In this document: in pieces, positions 44,545 to 58,984 of the stretch | Position numbering within the stretch: position 1 is the first letter of the stretch | Layout: every line of letters starts with the position of its first letter | DNA from: Diphasiastrum complanatum | Lineage: Eukaryota; Streptophyta; Lycopodiopsida; Lycopodiales; Lycopodiaceae | Direction: 5' to 3' | NCBI GenBank assembly: GCA_029204225.1 | Contig: CM055110.1 | Coordinates: 41,955,862 to 42,019,861, forward strand | DNA length: 64,000 nucleotides | Notes under the pieces: generated by a model | Seen by the model: only the letters and a program-made list of their open reading frames with translations | Told to the model about the DNA's origin: nothing | Database searches by the model: none | Made by a program: the position numbers and the translations under genes

Positions 44545-44880
44545 TGCGACACATTGGCCAGAATGACTTAGAAACCATTTCTAGACCACCTTCGCCTTCT
44601 TCGCCTTTTTCGTGCCTTCACGATAAATGTGACACACTGGCCAAAATGCCTTGGAAACCATTTTAAAGGCACCTTCAGATTTTTTCATCTTTTTCGTGCC
44701 TTCGCAAAAAAATACGACACATGCCTTAGAAACCATTTTAAGGCACCTTCGTCTTTTTCACTACCTTTAGTCTAAGGGCGCCTTCGAGATTTACATACCT
44801 TCAGTCTAAGGGCACCTTCGGGAATTGACATGCCTTCAGTCTAAGGGCACCTTCGGGTTTTTTGGGTTTTTCACGTTTTT
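44545..44880. repeat. CTTCG-rich minisatellite
   Basis: Imperfect units: two to three of gacacattggcc-agaaaccatttta-gcaccttcg type, then three of about 34-35 bases containing cagtctaagggcaccttcggg (starting near 44761, 44794 and 44829). It lies just upstream of the copia LTR body, probably in its U3. Confidence 0.75.
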
Positions 44881-44882
44881 GC

Positions 44883-45339
44883 TACATTGGCAGACCGACG
44901 TCGCTAAATTATCATCAACCCTAAAACAGCTGGAGAAACAAATATCCTAAGGGCGGTTACCAACTTTGTACATATGCAAAACTGGAGTAAATGGCAATTA
45001 AGGCATAAGATATTCTTCTCTCGACACTTGTAAATATATATATATATTAGCTGAATCAAGCTATGTAAGTGTTAATTGAATTTCTTTTTTCAATCAAAGT
45101 TATCTGTAGCCAGCGTTATCACGATCAGCAAGCTGAAGTTATCACTTCAAGCCATTGTACTCACTGTTGATATTAATTAGAGTGCAATTTTTGTCTCACA
45201 ATTACGTTGTTCATTTGCACAATCTGTATGAATCATTCTACTTGAATATTTATGCTGCTAATTGTTGCGTTTCCGTTCCTACACGCCTACGCTCAAAGCC
45301 TCGAGCTTCCACTGCTGGTCTTCCCCACATTTTACGACA
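44883..45339 (+). repeat. copia LTR (plus), solo or 3' copy
   Basis: The last 193 bases match 5697-5888 and end in the same TTTTACGACA. No primer-binding site follows; the next bases are CGCCAGC. So it is a 3' or solo LTR, or its internal region was replaced. A TA-rich box (tatatatatatta, near 45037) sits where a TATA element would be. Confidence 0.7.
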
Positions 45340-45937
45340 TCGCCAGCTTCGGTTGGATCTATACTATGTTCTGATGCTGCACAGGAATAAATGGAAAGAT
45401 TTGGATGTGCCAATGGATAAAATCACCATCCATACCCCAAATTGGCCCATCATCTATCAACAATATAGTTGGTCGATTGTAGTGGATTTCAACCAAGCCC
45501 TACAAGCTTATGGACAATATTACAGGTCTTCACCAGATCCAATTGTTAGGCAATCAGCTATTTTGCAAAATACTTGACCAAGTTGGCATCAGCTTCACCC
45601 AGATGGGATGATTGCTTACCAACACTAGCTTTTGATCCAAATCTCCCTATGGCACTAAAAAAAGTCCAGGATCAATTGCCTATAACAAGATTGTAGTATC
45701 GAGCCGCGATGCTGGGTGGATCTTGGCAGTCTAGATTTATATCACGGACCACGTCAAATTCGATTTCCAATGGAAATAAGGGTTTTTTCTTCCGTACAAA
45801 GCCGATTTCAACACGGAGCGCCTGGAGTTCATGAAAAAAGTACAATACCACCTGAAAAATGTTAGTAGACGAGAGGCAAAAACAGAAGCCCAAAGTAATA
45901 AATCTCGCGAGGTGTCATGGGACCACCATCAGTTTTA
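45340..45937 (+). pseudogene. unrecognised retroelement 3'-terminal ORF, copy 2
   Basis: The plus-strand frame to 45577 contains WKDLDVPMDKITIHTPNWPI, then IYQQYSWSIVVDFNQALQAY and GQYYRSSPDPIVRQSAILQN. After stops and shifts it resumes with YRAAMLGGSWQSRF, KFDFQWK, GFFLPYKADFNTERLEFMKK and ends VSWDHHQF just before a G9 polypurine tract. The order of similar blocks (NWP, SPDPIV, YRAAMLG, GFF-PYK) parallels the minus-strand copy at 44.0-44.5 kb, so both are remains of one element family. Function unknown. Confidence 0.5.
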
Positions 45938-45952
45938 GTGGGGGGGGGATAC
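45938..45952 (+). other. probable polypurine tract
   Basis: GTGGGGGGGGGATAC, directly before an LTR-like start. Compare GGGGGACTGTTGAGAG on the minus strand at 44010-43995. Confidence 0.6.
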
Positions 45953-50353
<4,401 letters not shown>

Positions 50354-50777
50354 CCATCAAGGACGACAACGACACTTTGTCACATTGTCTCCTTGTTGGC
50401 GCATGCTCACCAGCTATGAAGATTTTGTTGATGCCATCTTTACTTGTCTATTTCTTTACTTGTAATCATTGTATCATATATTTAATGGAATGCTTCTTTG
50501 TTTTTGCAGTGATCACTGGAGCTTGACTATAGTCTCTGTAAAAATAACTACAAATCAGTGTAGTAGATTTTTTTTGTGTCAAGATGAATTCCGCATGTAA
50601 CACACAAAGATATTGACTCACTGCTGCCAACTATTTGTGAATATTTCCCATGGCAGGGGCATGTGAAATTGTTAGCATTGAGGTAATCATTGAAAACTTC
50701 TTGCGTACTTTTTGTTTATCATCTTTGTTTAGTGTCAGTTTCTTCTTCCCATTATTAATCAGTTGAATGTACTGTAG

Positions 50778-51142
50778 ACACCCCAACAAAACGATTCATT
50801 TAGTTGTGCATGGTGTACTCTTTACAATGCAAAATTATTTTTTGAGTGGTACATTTTTCAAGAGGATGTTGAAATTTCGAAGGTGAGTTATTTAGTTTTC
50901 TTTCTCTTTAATCTTCACGTCATATATTGTTTATTATTAATATTTATCTAATATATTGTTTATTGTAGTTTTCCCTCCGTGATTATACAGCTGGCGAAGT
51001 GTACAGGTTTCGACAGGAGCTCATCTTTAGTCTATTGGCCAGGTCAACATCTGGACCAAAGACTCATGCTGGGCCATCTAAACCAAATGACGTTCAGATT
51101 CTAAATGAGGCTGGAGAATTTGTAAATACCCAAGATGAATAG
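50778..51142 (+). CDS. last two exons of an unrecognised spliced gene
   Basis: Exon 50778-50882 follows an acceptor (tactgtag) and ends at a donor (AAG|gtgagt). Exon 50969-51142 follows attgtag and ends in TAG at 51140-51142. The splice keeps the frame: FFEWYIFQEDVEISK joins FSLRDYTAGEVYRFRQEL, then LARSTSGPKTHAGPSKPNDV and GEFVNTQDE. A further candidate exon near 50600-50688 reads SLLPTICEYFPWQGHVKLLA, but its phase does not fit without another change. I do not recognise the protein. A minus-strand gene remnant converges on it, ending about 320 bases to the right, which resembles the convergent pair in the 27-33 kb element. Confidence 0.4.
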
Positions 51143-51461
51143 ATAGACATAGTTTCATACTGATATAGAAATATAGACAAAGAGTGAAATACGACATATA
51201 GTGAGTACAGACAAAGAATTATTTGCACAGTTGTACAAAATCCCCAAATTCGGGTGATATTTGATTGAATACAGATATCAGTTTGTATAGTTGATTGTAT
51301 GACTTGTTATTGTTCTTCTACAATGTTGATATATGTTGAAAGATCCTTGCAGAGTGTTGTGTTTTCCTGTCTTTTTCGTATCTGCATGAAAAATAAGCAA
51401 CTTGTTAATTTGGTTATTCTCTGAATTGAGTTACATATTTAATGATTGATTGATTTGCAAA

Positions 51462-52700
51462 TCATAAGAAAATGTTACCAGCTTTCCATAGAATTTCATA
51501 GTGCATTAAGACCATCTCTTGTTTGATATAACTCAAGCTCCAATGATCCTCCACTTCAATTGTAATTAGCAAATCTTCATTATTGAAAATGTGGACTTCT
51601 TTTCTATCTGTGTGACCATCCATTTGAAGGTCTTGATCTAGTGGCATCCAGGTCTCACTTATTTGTTTCCATCTCTGGTAACTGAATGTAAGACTAAGCA
51701 TTTGACTCCAATGCAATAATGAAATATCACATAAGATTTCTTAATTCTACATTCAATATCTCCAACTGCCTTGCATTCCCAACCCACATCCATCAGATCT
51801 GAAAGAGTGTCATCTGGTACATCCTTACAAACAAATACTGGCGGTGTTCTACAAATATTTGCATTTGAAAAGAAATCAACAAATACATATAAGGACAAAA
51901 ACCACCTTAATCTCTTGACTTTTGATCTAGTGCTTGCTTTTATTGAGTTTTTGCATCTAAAAGATTTTGACACAATACTATCAAGTGCAAGCCATTCATC
52001 ACTTCCAAAATGTAGCAGTGGGATATCTTCAAGCTTTCCGAAACCTCCATGCATATCTGGAATGTACTTGGACTCATAGAAGAATATACCACTATATGCA
52101 AGCTCCTTAGAAGTTCTTCCTCAATATTGTAATTTTCCAATATTTGAATGAATCACATCCAATATACCTACTAGGGATTGTGATGGCTCCCATTCACTTA
52201 TGCTGGATGCATATAAATCTGCAAGAATGCAATACATATATGATAATTGATATGATTTCTACAAGTTTTCAAAGCATGAATGTTAAAAATATAGATCCCA
52301 ACAATTTTTGAACTTATAGTTACATTTTTGGTGATCATGAATATTGAAATCTTGTAGATATAGTTCTGAATGGATAAAGACATGCTGAACCAAGACTTTT
52401 GAGATTGATTGTCCTCCTGGAGAAGTCCTAAAATCAAGGATCTTTGCTTTCCAATAAGATTGAATGTCATCTTTGCCTTCTTCCTTGGTCGAAACATGCC
52501 TTTTGAGGATGGATGCAGTAGAATCCATGAGTTTTTTTTATGTATCTTGTTGGTTTCCAAAATCCAGCTTCATTTTTCTCATTGTGAAGAATCACCGATT
52601 CAATTTTGTATCTTGGTCTCCTGGCCATAGTGATTGTTGCCAAAGTTTAGTGCCAAATTCTCGAATCTATGACATACCAGATCGATTCAAAGTTATATGA
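51462..52700 (-). pseudogene. unrecognised spliced gene remnant (minus)
   Basis: Downward from about 52650 the minus strand gives RYKIESVILHNEKNEAGFWK, then DIQSYWKAKILDFRTSPGGQ, SKVLVQHVFIHSELYLQDF and, past a likely intron whose acceptor (cttgcag) is at about 52218-52224, SEWEPSQSLVGILDVIHSNI. A longer frame follows at 52054-51659 (GGFGKLEDIPLLHFGSDEWL, CKNSIKASTRSKVKRLRWFL, CKDVPDDTLSDLMDVGWECK). A final shifted part ends near 51462. The YWKAKILDFRT stretch faintly recalls a BAH-type fold, which I cannot confirm. Stops and frameshifts make it a pseudogene. Its neighbour on the plus strand points toward it. Confidence 0.45.
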
Positions 52701-53060
52701 CACTTATTAAATGTGCACGGGGAACTGGACCACACTAACAACATGTGGTAACTATGCTTACTGTCTAACTGTGACACAAGGATATTGGGAAACAACATGG
52801 GGTCACCGATTCCAAAGTTGGTAAACCTGTATAGTTTGAAATTTACCAACATATTAACCAATGTGGTTGAATATTTAACTAGAGACAATGTCGTCAGACA
52901 GATTCACACGTTCGGGGTAGACACTGTCTACCAATAGTATTCTCCCATCCTACCCGACGACAAACTTAAAATTTTTAAGAGTTTATTTCTATAACTTACT
53001 TCTGGACTTGTCTTCCTGTTCAATCATGGTCCAATATCATGTAACAGTTAAAAGTAAACC
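52701..53060. other. no recognisable feature
   Basis: No coding, LTR or RNA signal was recognised between the minus-strand gene remnant and the copia RNase H fragment. Confidence 0.4.
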
Positions 53061-53265
53061 TCCATTGCAATGTCATCAACAAAATCAGAATATATTGCAA
53101 CGTTTCAAGCTACTAAAGGGGCAATTTCATTGATAAAGTTAATGTCTGATATTGGTCTTAGACAATCTGCTCCAAAGATCATTGAGTGTGACAATCAGAG
53201 TGCAATTGCATTATCCATCAATCCTAGATTCATTCTAGAAACAAACATATCCATGCCTCTTTTCG
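53061..53265 (+). pseudogene. copia RNase H fragment (plus)
   Basis: The frame reads AMSSTKSEYIATFQATKGAI, LIKLMSDIGLRQSAPKIIEC and DNQSAIALSINPRFILETN. These are the copia RNase H signatures (normally LSSTESEYIA and DNQSAIALSRNP) with several substitutions. Neither RT on its left nor the LADILTK end on its right is present. The next recognisable copia sequence to the right is on the opposite strand, so this is a displaced fragment. Confidence 0.8.
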
Positions 53266-53329
53266 AGTGCTATGATCTTTCATGTCCTATTGACTACCTT
53301 ACATTGGTCTGATTTGAATTCTACTTTGT

Positions 53330-54270
53330 ATTCTAAATCTGTCATTCTAGATTTGTAGAAAGATTTGGCATGAACAAATACTTGAAAGTAGTTTGGATTG
53401 ATCATTTGCAAAGCTTAATATTATTGTACCTTCACCTTTGATAGCTTGTGTGTTATTGTCGCCCAAGTGAACAAACTTCTTGATATTGTAAGACGTATAG
53501 GATTTGAAGCAGCCGTTGGTTCATTTGTAGTATATGTGCAAAACAAGTTTTTCTTGGTTGGCGGCTTTGACTGCTCTTGATAATTCTATGTTGGTTTCTA
53601 ATTCAGCTTTTGTGGCTTTGAGCCTCTCTTCTTCTGCTTGCTCACATTCTTGTTGGTGTATAAAGCATGAGAGTCGACAGTAGAGGAACTGGAGGGTTCA
53701 TTCCTTCTCATCTCTTCCTGCAGCAGCATCGTAATGACTCATGATATAGTTAGCTCTGGATGTGTGGTGATCATCATCACCTAGTTATCATACGATATTG
53801 GCAAGCTTGAAAGCAGTGTCATATGGCGTCTTGATTGTCTATGACAGATCCGACAATAACCATTTGCTGTAGTAGGTCCTTGAACTGGCTGATGTGATTC
53901 TGTAGGGAATCACCATTTGTCATCTTGAGGGCGAATAATTTTCTCCTAAGATGTAGCTTGGAAGCTACGTCGCGCACTTCATATAGGGTGCTGAAGATGT
54001 CCCAAACTTCCTTGGAGGTCTGAGCTTCAGACACATGGCTGATTTTTGTGTTTAAGATGTTGAGAATGATTAGTGTGAAGGCTTTGCCATCCTTTAGCTT
54101 CCATCAGGAGATTTCAGCGTTGTCTACTTTGGGTCTTGCCTCTGCACCAGTGACAATATCATACAACTCCTTAGCCATTAGCACAATTTTCATCTTAAAT
54201 TTCCACAGATGATAATTGGATCCATCAAGCTTGTCCAGGATGGAACTGGATTTTCCTTGGGAATCCATAT
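53330..54270 (-). pseudogene. copia gag and partial protease (minus)
   Basis: ATG 54270 starts MDSQGKSSSILDKLDGSNYH and LWKFKMKIVLMAKELYDIVT. After a stop it continues DGKAFTLIILNILNTKISHV, then the frame 54034-53819: SEAQTSKEVWDIFSTLYEVR and KLHLRRKLFALKMTNGDSLQ. Further down come a Glu/Ala-rich region and a protease segment, KFVHLGDNNTQAIKGEGTII, near 53400-53470. The zinc knuckle and DSG site were not found, so there is a deletion. It belongs with the primer-binding site at 54411. Confidence 0.82.
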
Positions 54271-54410
54271 GAAAATTAGTCTAGGTGATAGTGATAACTA
54301 TCAGTGACTTAAGAAAGAAAATCTAATGCTACTTTACAAAATACAAAAACAATTGTTCTATCGGATGATAGAACCAGTTTTTGTAGGAAGCTTATCAAGC
54401 TTTAATAATG

Positions 54411-54422
54411 GCACTGATACCA
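54411..54422 (-). other. primer-binding site variant
   Basis: GCACTGATACCA, complement of TGGTATCAGTGC, one base off the common copia site, with LTR-like TGTCGGAG following at 54423. Confidence 0.8.
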
Positions 54423-55240
54423 TGTCGGAGAAATGATGTGCGTGAGTGCAAATGGATGGGTTGAACAATCCTACTACCGCATGAAAGACCTGGTTGACTG
54501 ATTCCTTTGGTGTGTGCACTACTACAACAATAGGCAAACACAGAACAAAGCTTAATTGCATTTATGCAAAAAAGCAGAAGAGTAGACAGTCAGACAAACT
54601 AGCAAGAAAGTTAAACAGAAAATGAAATAGCAAAAAATACAATTCTGACAAAGACTCTGAACACAAAACCAAGACAGTAATTGATTCAAATTAATGTATA
54701 GAAATACAAATAAGATTGATGTTATGAGCACAAGACAATAGTGGATGAAATTGCATGCTCAGAAAGTTAACTCCACTCTACAAAAGCTATAAGCTTATTA
54801 TTGACAATCAGTTTGAAAGAAAGAATCGATGCATGAAAGCATCTACTATGTCTGTCTCTGATAACATAATACATGGCATGATATTGATTACAGTTACTAT
54901 CTCTATATACAATTTACAATTGTGCAGATGTATGCACAAGAAGGTGGCGTGGAGCCATTGCGCCGTTTGGAGTCGATTGTGGTTGATGTTGTCATTGTCC
55001 AAGTAGTTACACAGTACAGGAAGTGGGCGTGAGAAGGCTTGGACTCTTCGGAGTCAGGCATATCGTTGTCGATCACAAAAGTCAAGATAGTCAATTGACT
55101 GTCCTCGACAATATCCGGTTGAGTCGACAAGTCGAACTCCTCGATAAGTCGGCCAACTCCGACAAGTAAGGTAACTTTGACAAGTCGGACTACTGTCGCT
55201 TATCTTTGATAATAGAGTATTTCTGCAGACTGTGTGACAA
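54423..55240 (-). repeat. copia 5' LTR (minus), right end approximate
   Basis: It begins TGTCGGAGAAATGATG next to the primer-binding site. Near 55080-55190 it holds repeats of gtcgacaagtcg/ctccgacaagt type. The outer end was not fixed because no partner LTR is in the window. Confidence 0.6.
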
Positions 55241-55309
55241 TGCATGTAAAACTATAGCAATATGAATGGAACTAGATTAACATGAAATTTAGGAGAGTAG
55301 AGGAATAAA

Positions 55310-55475
55310 TCCAACATCTAAAGAGAGTGTTAACCTTTGTGATGTTGCTTACAAGACCAAGATTTCACAAGAATATCTATGGCACAAGAGATTGGGCCAC
55401 TCCAATTTCAAGACCATGACATCTGTCAAAGAAAAAAAAGCTATTGGATTACCAAAGTCTATGGTAAGTGGAGCT
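55310..55475 (+). pseudogene. copia integrase zinc-binding fragment (plus)
   Basis: The plus strand reads SKESVNLCDVAYKTKISQEY, LWHKRLGHSNFKTMTSVKEK and KAIGLPKSMV, the first half of the copia integrase zinc-binding domain with both histidines. The CxxC half is missing. Within 70 bases the next copia sequence is an integrase core on the minus strand, so an inversion or a second insertion separates them. Confidence 0.78.
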
Positions 55476-55535
55476 GTTGGGACAAACTCCTTAGAACAGT
55501 CGTAGGTCGTTGCCTAACAATGGATGGTGGAGCTG

Positions 55536-56480
55536 CTATGGCATACTCTTGCATCGGCTGCTTCTACTTGAAATTGTACTTGTCTTCAGGAAAGACAATA
55601 GCACGCACGGCTGCTGATCTGAGTCAACATCATAGACGCGATATGCTTTATGCGATGTTGAGTAGCCGCTGAAGATGTTCTTATAGCTTATTGGGTCTAG
55701 CTTCTTCCTCAGATCAGATGGCAATTGTGCATAGCAGAGACCTCCGAAAACACGTAGGTGTTTCAAGCTTGGTTTGTAGCTATAGTAGGCTTCAAACGGT
55801 GTCTTGGAATCAACTGCTTTAGTGTTGGAGTAGTTCTGCAGATAGCAGGGCGTAGAGATTGCTTCTGCCCAGAATGTTTGAGGTAAATGGGCGTTGGTTG
55901 TCATGGATCATGCAGCTTCCAACAATGTGTGGTTCTGTAGGAGTGTTGCTAAGAAGCAACACTAAATTGTTATAGGAGGATGGAAGACTGGCAAGAAGAG
56001 ACATGGTAGAGTCTTCTTCCTAGATATAGGTGATCCTATTGTAGCCAGTTGGTTTAGCAACTATTTGAACTCATTTAGATGGTCGCTTACTGATTTGCCT
56101 TCACTCATTCTGACTATCAGCATCTTCTTTCTCAAGAAGAGATGAGTGGACATATTTGAGGTCTCATAGATGCTTGTAATGATATATCTCTCACACTTCT
56201 TTGGAGTGGTGTTGTTTGACACGTGAGCAATCTGAGTGTCCTTTAGATTCAGGGATACAATGGCAAGTGCTTTGCCATCCTTTGCTTCCCATGCTGGAAG
56301 CAATTCAGGTTCTACCAGCTTGGGTATTGAACCATTTACGTAACCCCACAGCTCTTTCTCGATCAGGATCATCCTCATCTTGAACTTCCACATGTGGAAG
56401 TCATCTCCATTGAATTTGTTGATCAAGCAGATCTTTGAGGTTGAACTTTCCATAGTGATCGAGTAGCAGAGATGAAACAC
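55536..56480 (-). pseudogene. copia gag joined to integrase core by deletion (minus)
   Basis: The gag frame 56480-56061 reads MESSTSKICLINKFNGDDFH, MWKFKMRMILIEKELWGYVN and KALAIVSLNLKDTQIAHVSN, LRKKMLIVRMSEGKSVSDHL. It goes on in shifted frames (LATIGSPIS, LLASLPSSYNNLVLLLSN) to about 55918. There the sequence jumps to the integrase core: NAHLPQTFWAEAISTPCYLQ, FEAYYSYKPSLKHLRVFGGL and KNIFSGYSTSHKAYRVYD, ending at 55536. Protease, zinc knuckle, HHCC and the first two DDE residues are deleted. The primer-binding site lies 130-140 bases upstream. Confidence 0.85.
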
Positions 56481-56544
56481 AAATAGAAAGAACAGCTCTA
56501 TAGAGTTAGAATAAATCCTAGACTCTAGTAATCCAATGAACCTA

Positions 56545-56620
56545 AGCTCTTATACCACTTCTGTAAGAGCATGCGCTGATATCACTCTATGGGCGGAATT
56601 AGATATCAGCTCTGATACCA
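56545..56620 (-). other. primer-binding site, duplicated
   Basis: GCTCTGATACCA at 56609-56620 is the complement of the canonical site. A second near-copy, AGCTCTTATACCA followed by the same acttct, lies about 61 bases to the left at 56545-56557. Confidence 0.75.
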
Positions 56621-57051
56621 CTTCTATTGGAAGGAAAAACAAGAAAATTGTTATAACCAGAATCGTGGATTACTTACAAAATGAAGTTACCAGCAGTTCT
56701 TTGTGTGTGGAATCAGATTATCAATGTAGGAATCATAGACTGCCATGAAAGAGAGATTGCAAAAGAAATTAGGTGTCTGAGACAGCCATGCAATCCTCTA
56801 ATATTGATAACCTGATATGAAGAGAATGTATAATTAATTCAGGCTTTAGAGATAGCCATACAATTCTCTTCTTAATAGCGTTTGTGTGAGAGGAGTGAGA
56901 GTTATCATTCAACAAGAATGCAAAGGCGTAGAACAATAGCGAATTTGTATATTGAAGTTGTAAATACAACGATCAGACCATAATACAATTGCGCTGATAA
57001 GCGCGTGATCCTACTAACAGATTCAAGACAATTGCTAAGGTTCTAAATAGT

Positions 57052-57232
<181 letters not shown>

Positions 57233-57534
57233 ACTAACTTTGAAGAGTCAACTACTAATAAAAGGCATTCTCCACTATCTGACCTTATGTATCATAATCA
57301 TCTCAATACAATCGTTCAATTACATGTATATATACATACATATCAGCTGAAAAATCTTGCAATAACTTAACTTTACAATTACAAGATTGATAACAACTAT
57401 TAATCTGATCAGCGGATTAGTTCGTTGATGAAGCGTGAAGGCTTTTTGGTCTGATAGCGAAAATCCGTATATTTCTGCAGACTGGAAATGCGACACTCCT
57501 TGGCCTTTTGGTCGTTGCCTTTACCTGAGGACAG

Positions 57535-57655
57535 CCTTCAGGATTAGTAAGACACCTTTGGCATTTGGAAGATACCTTCGGCGATTAGAAGACACCTTCG
57601 ACATTTGTAGGACATCGCCTTTGTCTGTAGGATAGCTTTGGCCTATTGTAGGACA
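57535..57655. repeat. minisatellite of ~24 bp units
   Basis: Five or so units of the type attagaagacaccttcggc, with variants ggaagataccttcggcg and tgtaggacatcgcctttg. It shares the accttcgg word with the array at 44.5-44.9 kb. Confidence 0.7.
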
Positions 57656-57854
57656 AGTGTCACCCTTTTTTGCCTGTTGAAAACTACATGCAAATATGTA
57701 GTGTTCGGTTGTGGAAAAAATGCGAGTAGAAACCAGATTGTAGCGACAATTAGCTCAAAATGCAAACTATTTCAAAAATAGTTCATTATCTGCAGGTTAC
57801 ATTTGAGAGAGCAAAATTTAGAGAAGGAAGGAGGGTTGTTGAGATGATTAGGAT

Positions 57855-58975
57855 TTAGATTAAACTCCAACAAATGTTAGCATACCAACTCCTTGGTGCT
57901 TGCTTAAGACCATATAAGCTCTTTTGTAGAAGACACACATGATTTGGCTTTGAAGTAGAAATGTAGCTCTCGAGCTGCTCCATGTACACTTCCTCAAGAT
58001 CGCCATTCAAGAATGCATTTGTAATGTCCAATTGCCATAGATCCCATCCATAAAGAGTAGCAAGTGAAGTAATGATCCGAATGCTCACCATTTTTGCCAC
58101 AGGTGCAAAGGTCTCATCATAGTCAATGATGGATGCTCATGAGCATATCCTTGCGGCCACTAACAATACCTTGTACTTGCTAATAGATCCATCTTGGTTT
58201 GTCTTCACTGTTGAAGATCCATTTGCATCCAATAGCTTTCTTGTCCTTGGGTAACTTCACCAATCTCCATGTTTTACTCTTCATAAGAGCTTGATACTCA
58301 AGATCCATTGCTTGGATCCACTCCTCTTTGTTCCTTGCTTCATCTACACTTGTAGGTTCATCAAAAGAGGTCAGGGATGCAACATAATTTCCATCTTGCT
58401 TACTCTTTTCATCATATGTGAGCCTTGAAGGTGTTTGCCTTTGCCTTGATGTTCTTCTTGGATTTTGACTTGATGAAGGTAAGATCCATAACATCATCAT
58501 CAAGATTGTTAGATCCATCCACATCATCAACATTAATAGTACTTGAAGTTACTTTTAGAATGTTCCCCTCATAAAAAATGACATCTCTACCAACAATCAC
58601 TGTAGAAGGAATGTAAACCTTGTAGGCTTTACTCACCTCACTATATCCAACAAATATACCTTTTCTTGAAGATGGAGCTTCCTTGGTCCTATTATCAAGA
58701 TTAATGTTGACATAGTATGTGCATCCAAAAGTTTTGAGAAAGTTGACACTCGGCCTCCTCTTGAATAGCATCTCAAAAGGTGTCCTTCCATCCAAAATAG
58801 CACTCGGCCACCTATTATTGCACAAGAAATTGGCACACAACAAAGCTTGATCCCAAAATGGTTTATCAAGATTAGCACTTAACCTCATGGCTTTGGCACT
58901 CTCACAAAGAGTCCTATTCTTCCTTTCAGCCACTCCATTTTATTTTGGTGTCCATGGTGTTCTATACTCCCTCTT
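57855..58975 (-). pseudogene. copia A: integrase core end and RT N-terminus
   Basis: From 58975 the minus strand reads KREYRTPWTPK, a stop, then NGVAERKNRTLCESAKAMRL with the DDE glutamate, FWDQALLCANFLCNNRW, GRTPFEMLFKRRPSVNFLKT and FVGYSEVSKAYKVYIPS. A linker follows, then RT: EWIQAMDLEYQALMKSKTWR, KDKKAIGCKWIF, and after shifts IRIITSLATLYGWDLWQLDI, TNAFLNGDLEEVYMEQLESY and LYGLKQAPRSWY. The match ends at about 57870, before YVDD. Its upstream end joins a different copia (B) at about 58980. Confidence 0.87.
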
Positions 58976-58984
58976 GATCCCATG

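Noticed and set aside
44469-44666. Plus-strand frame over the CTTCGG minisatellite
   Set aside because: It is made of repeat units and is antisense to the retroelement remnant.
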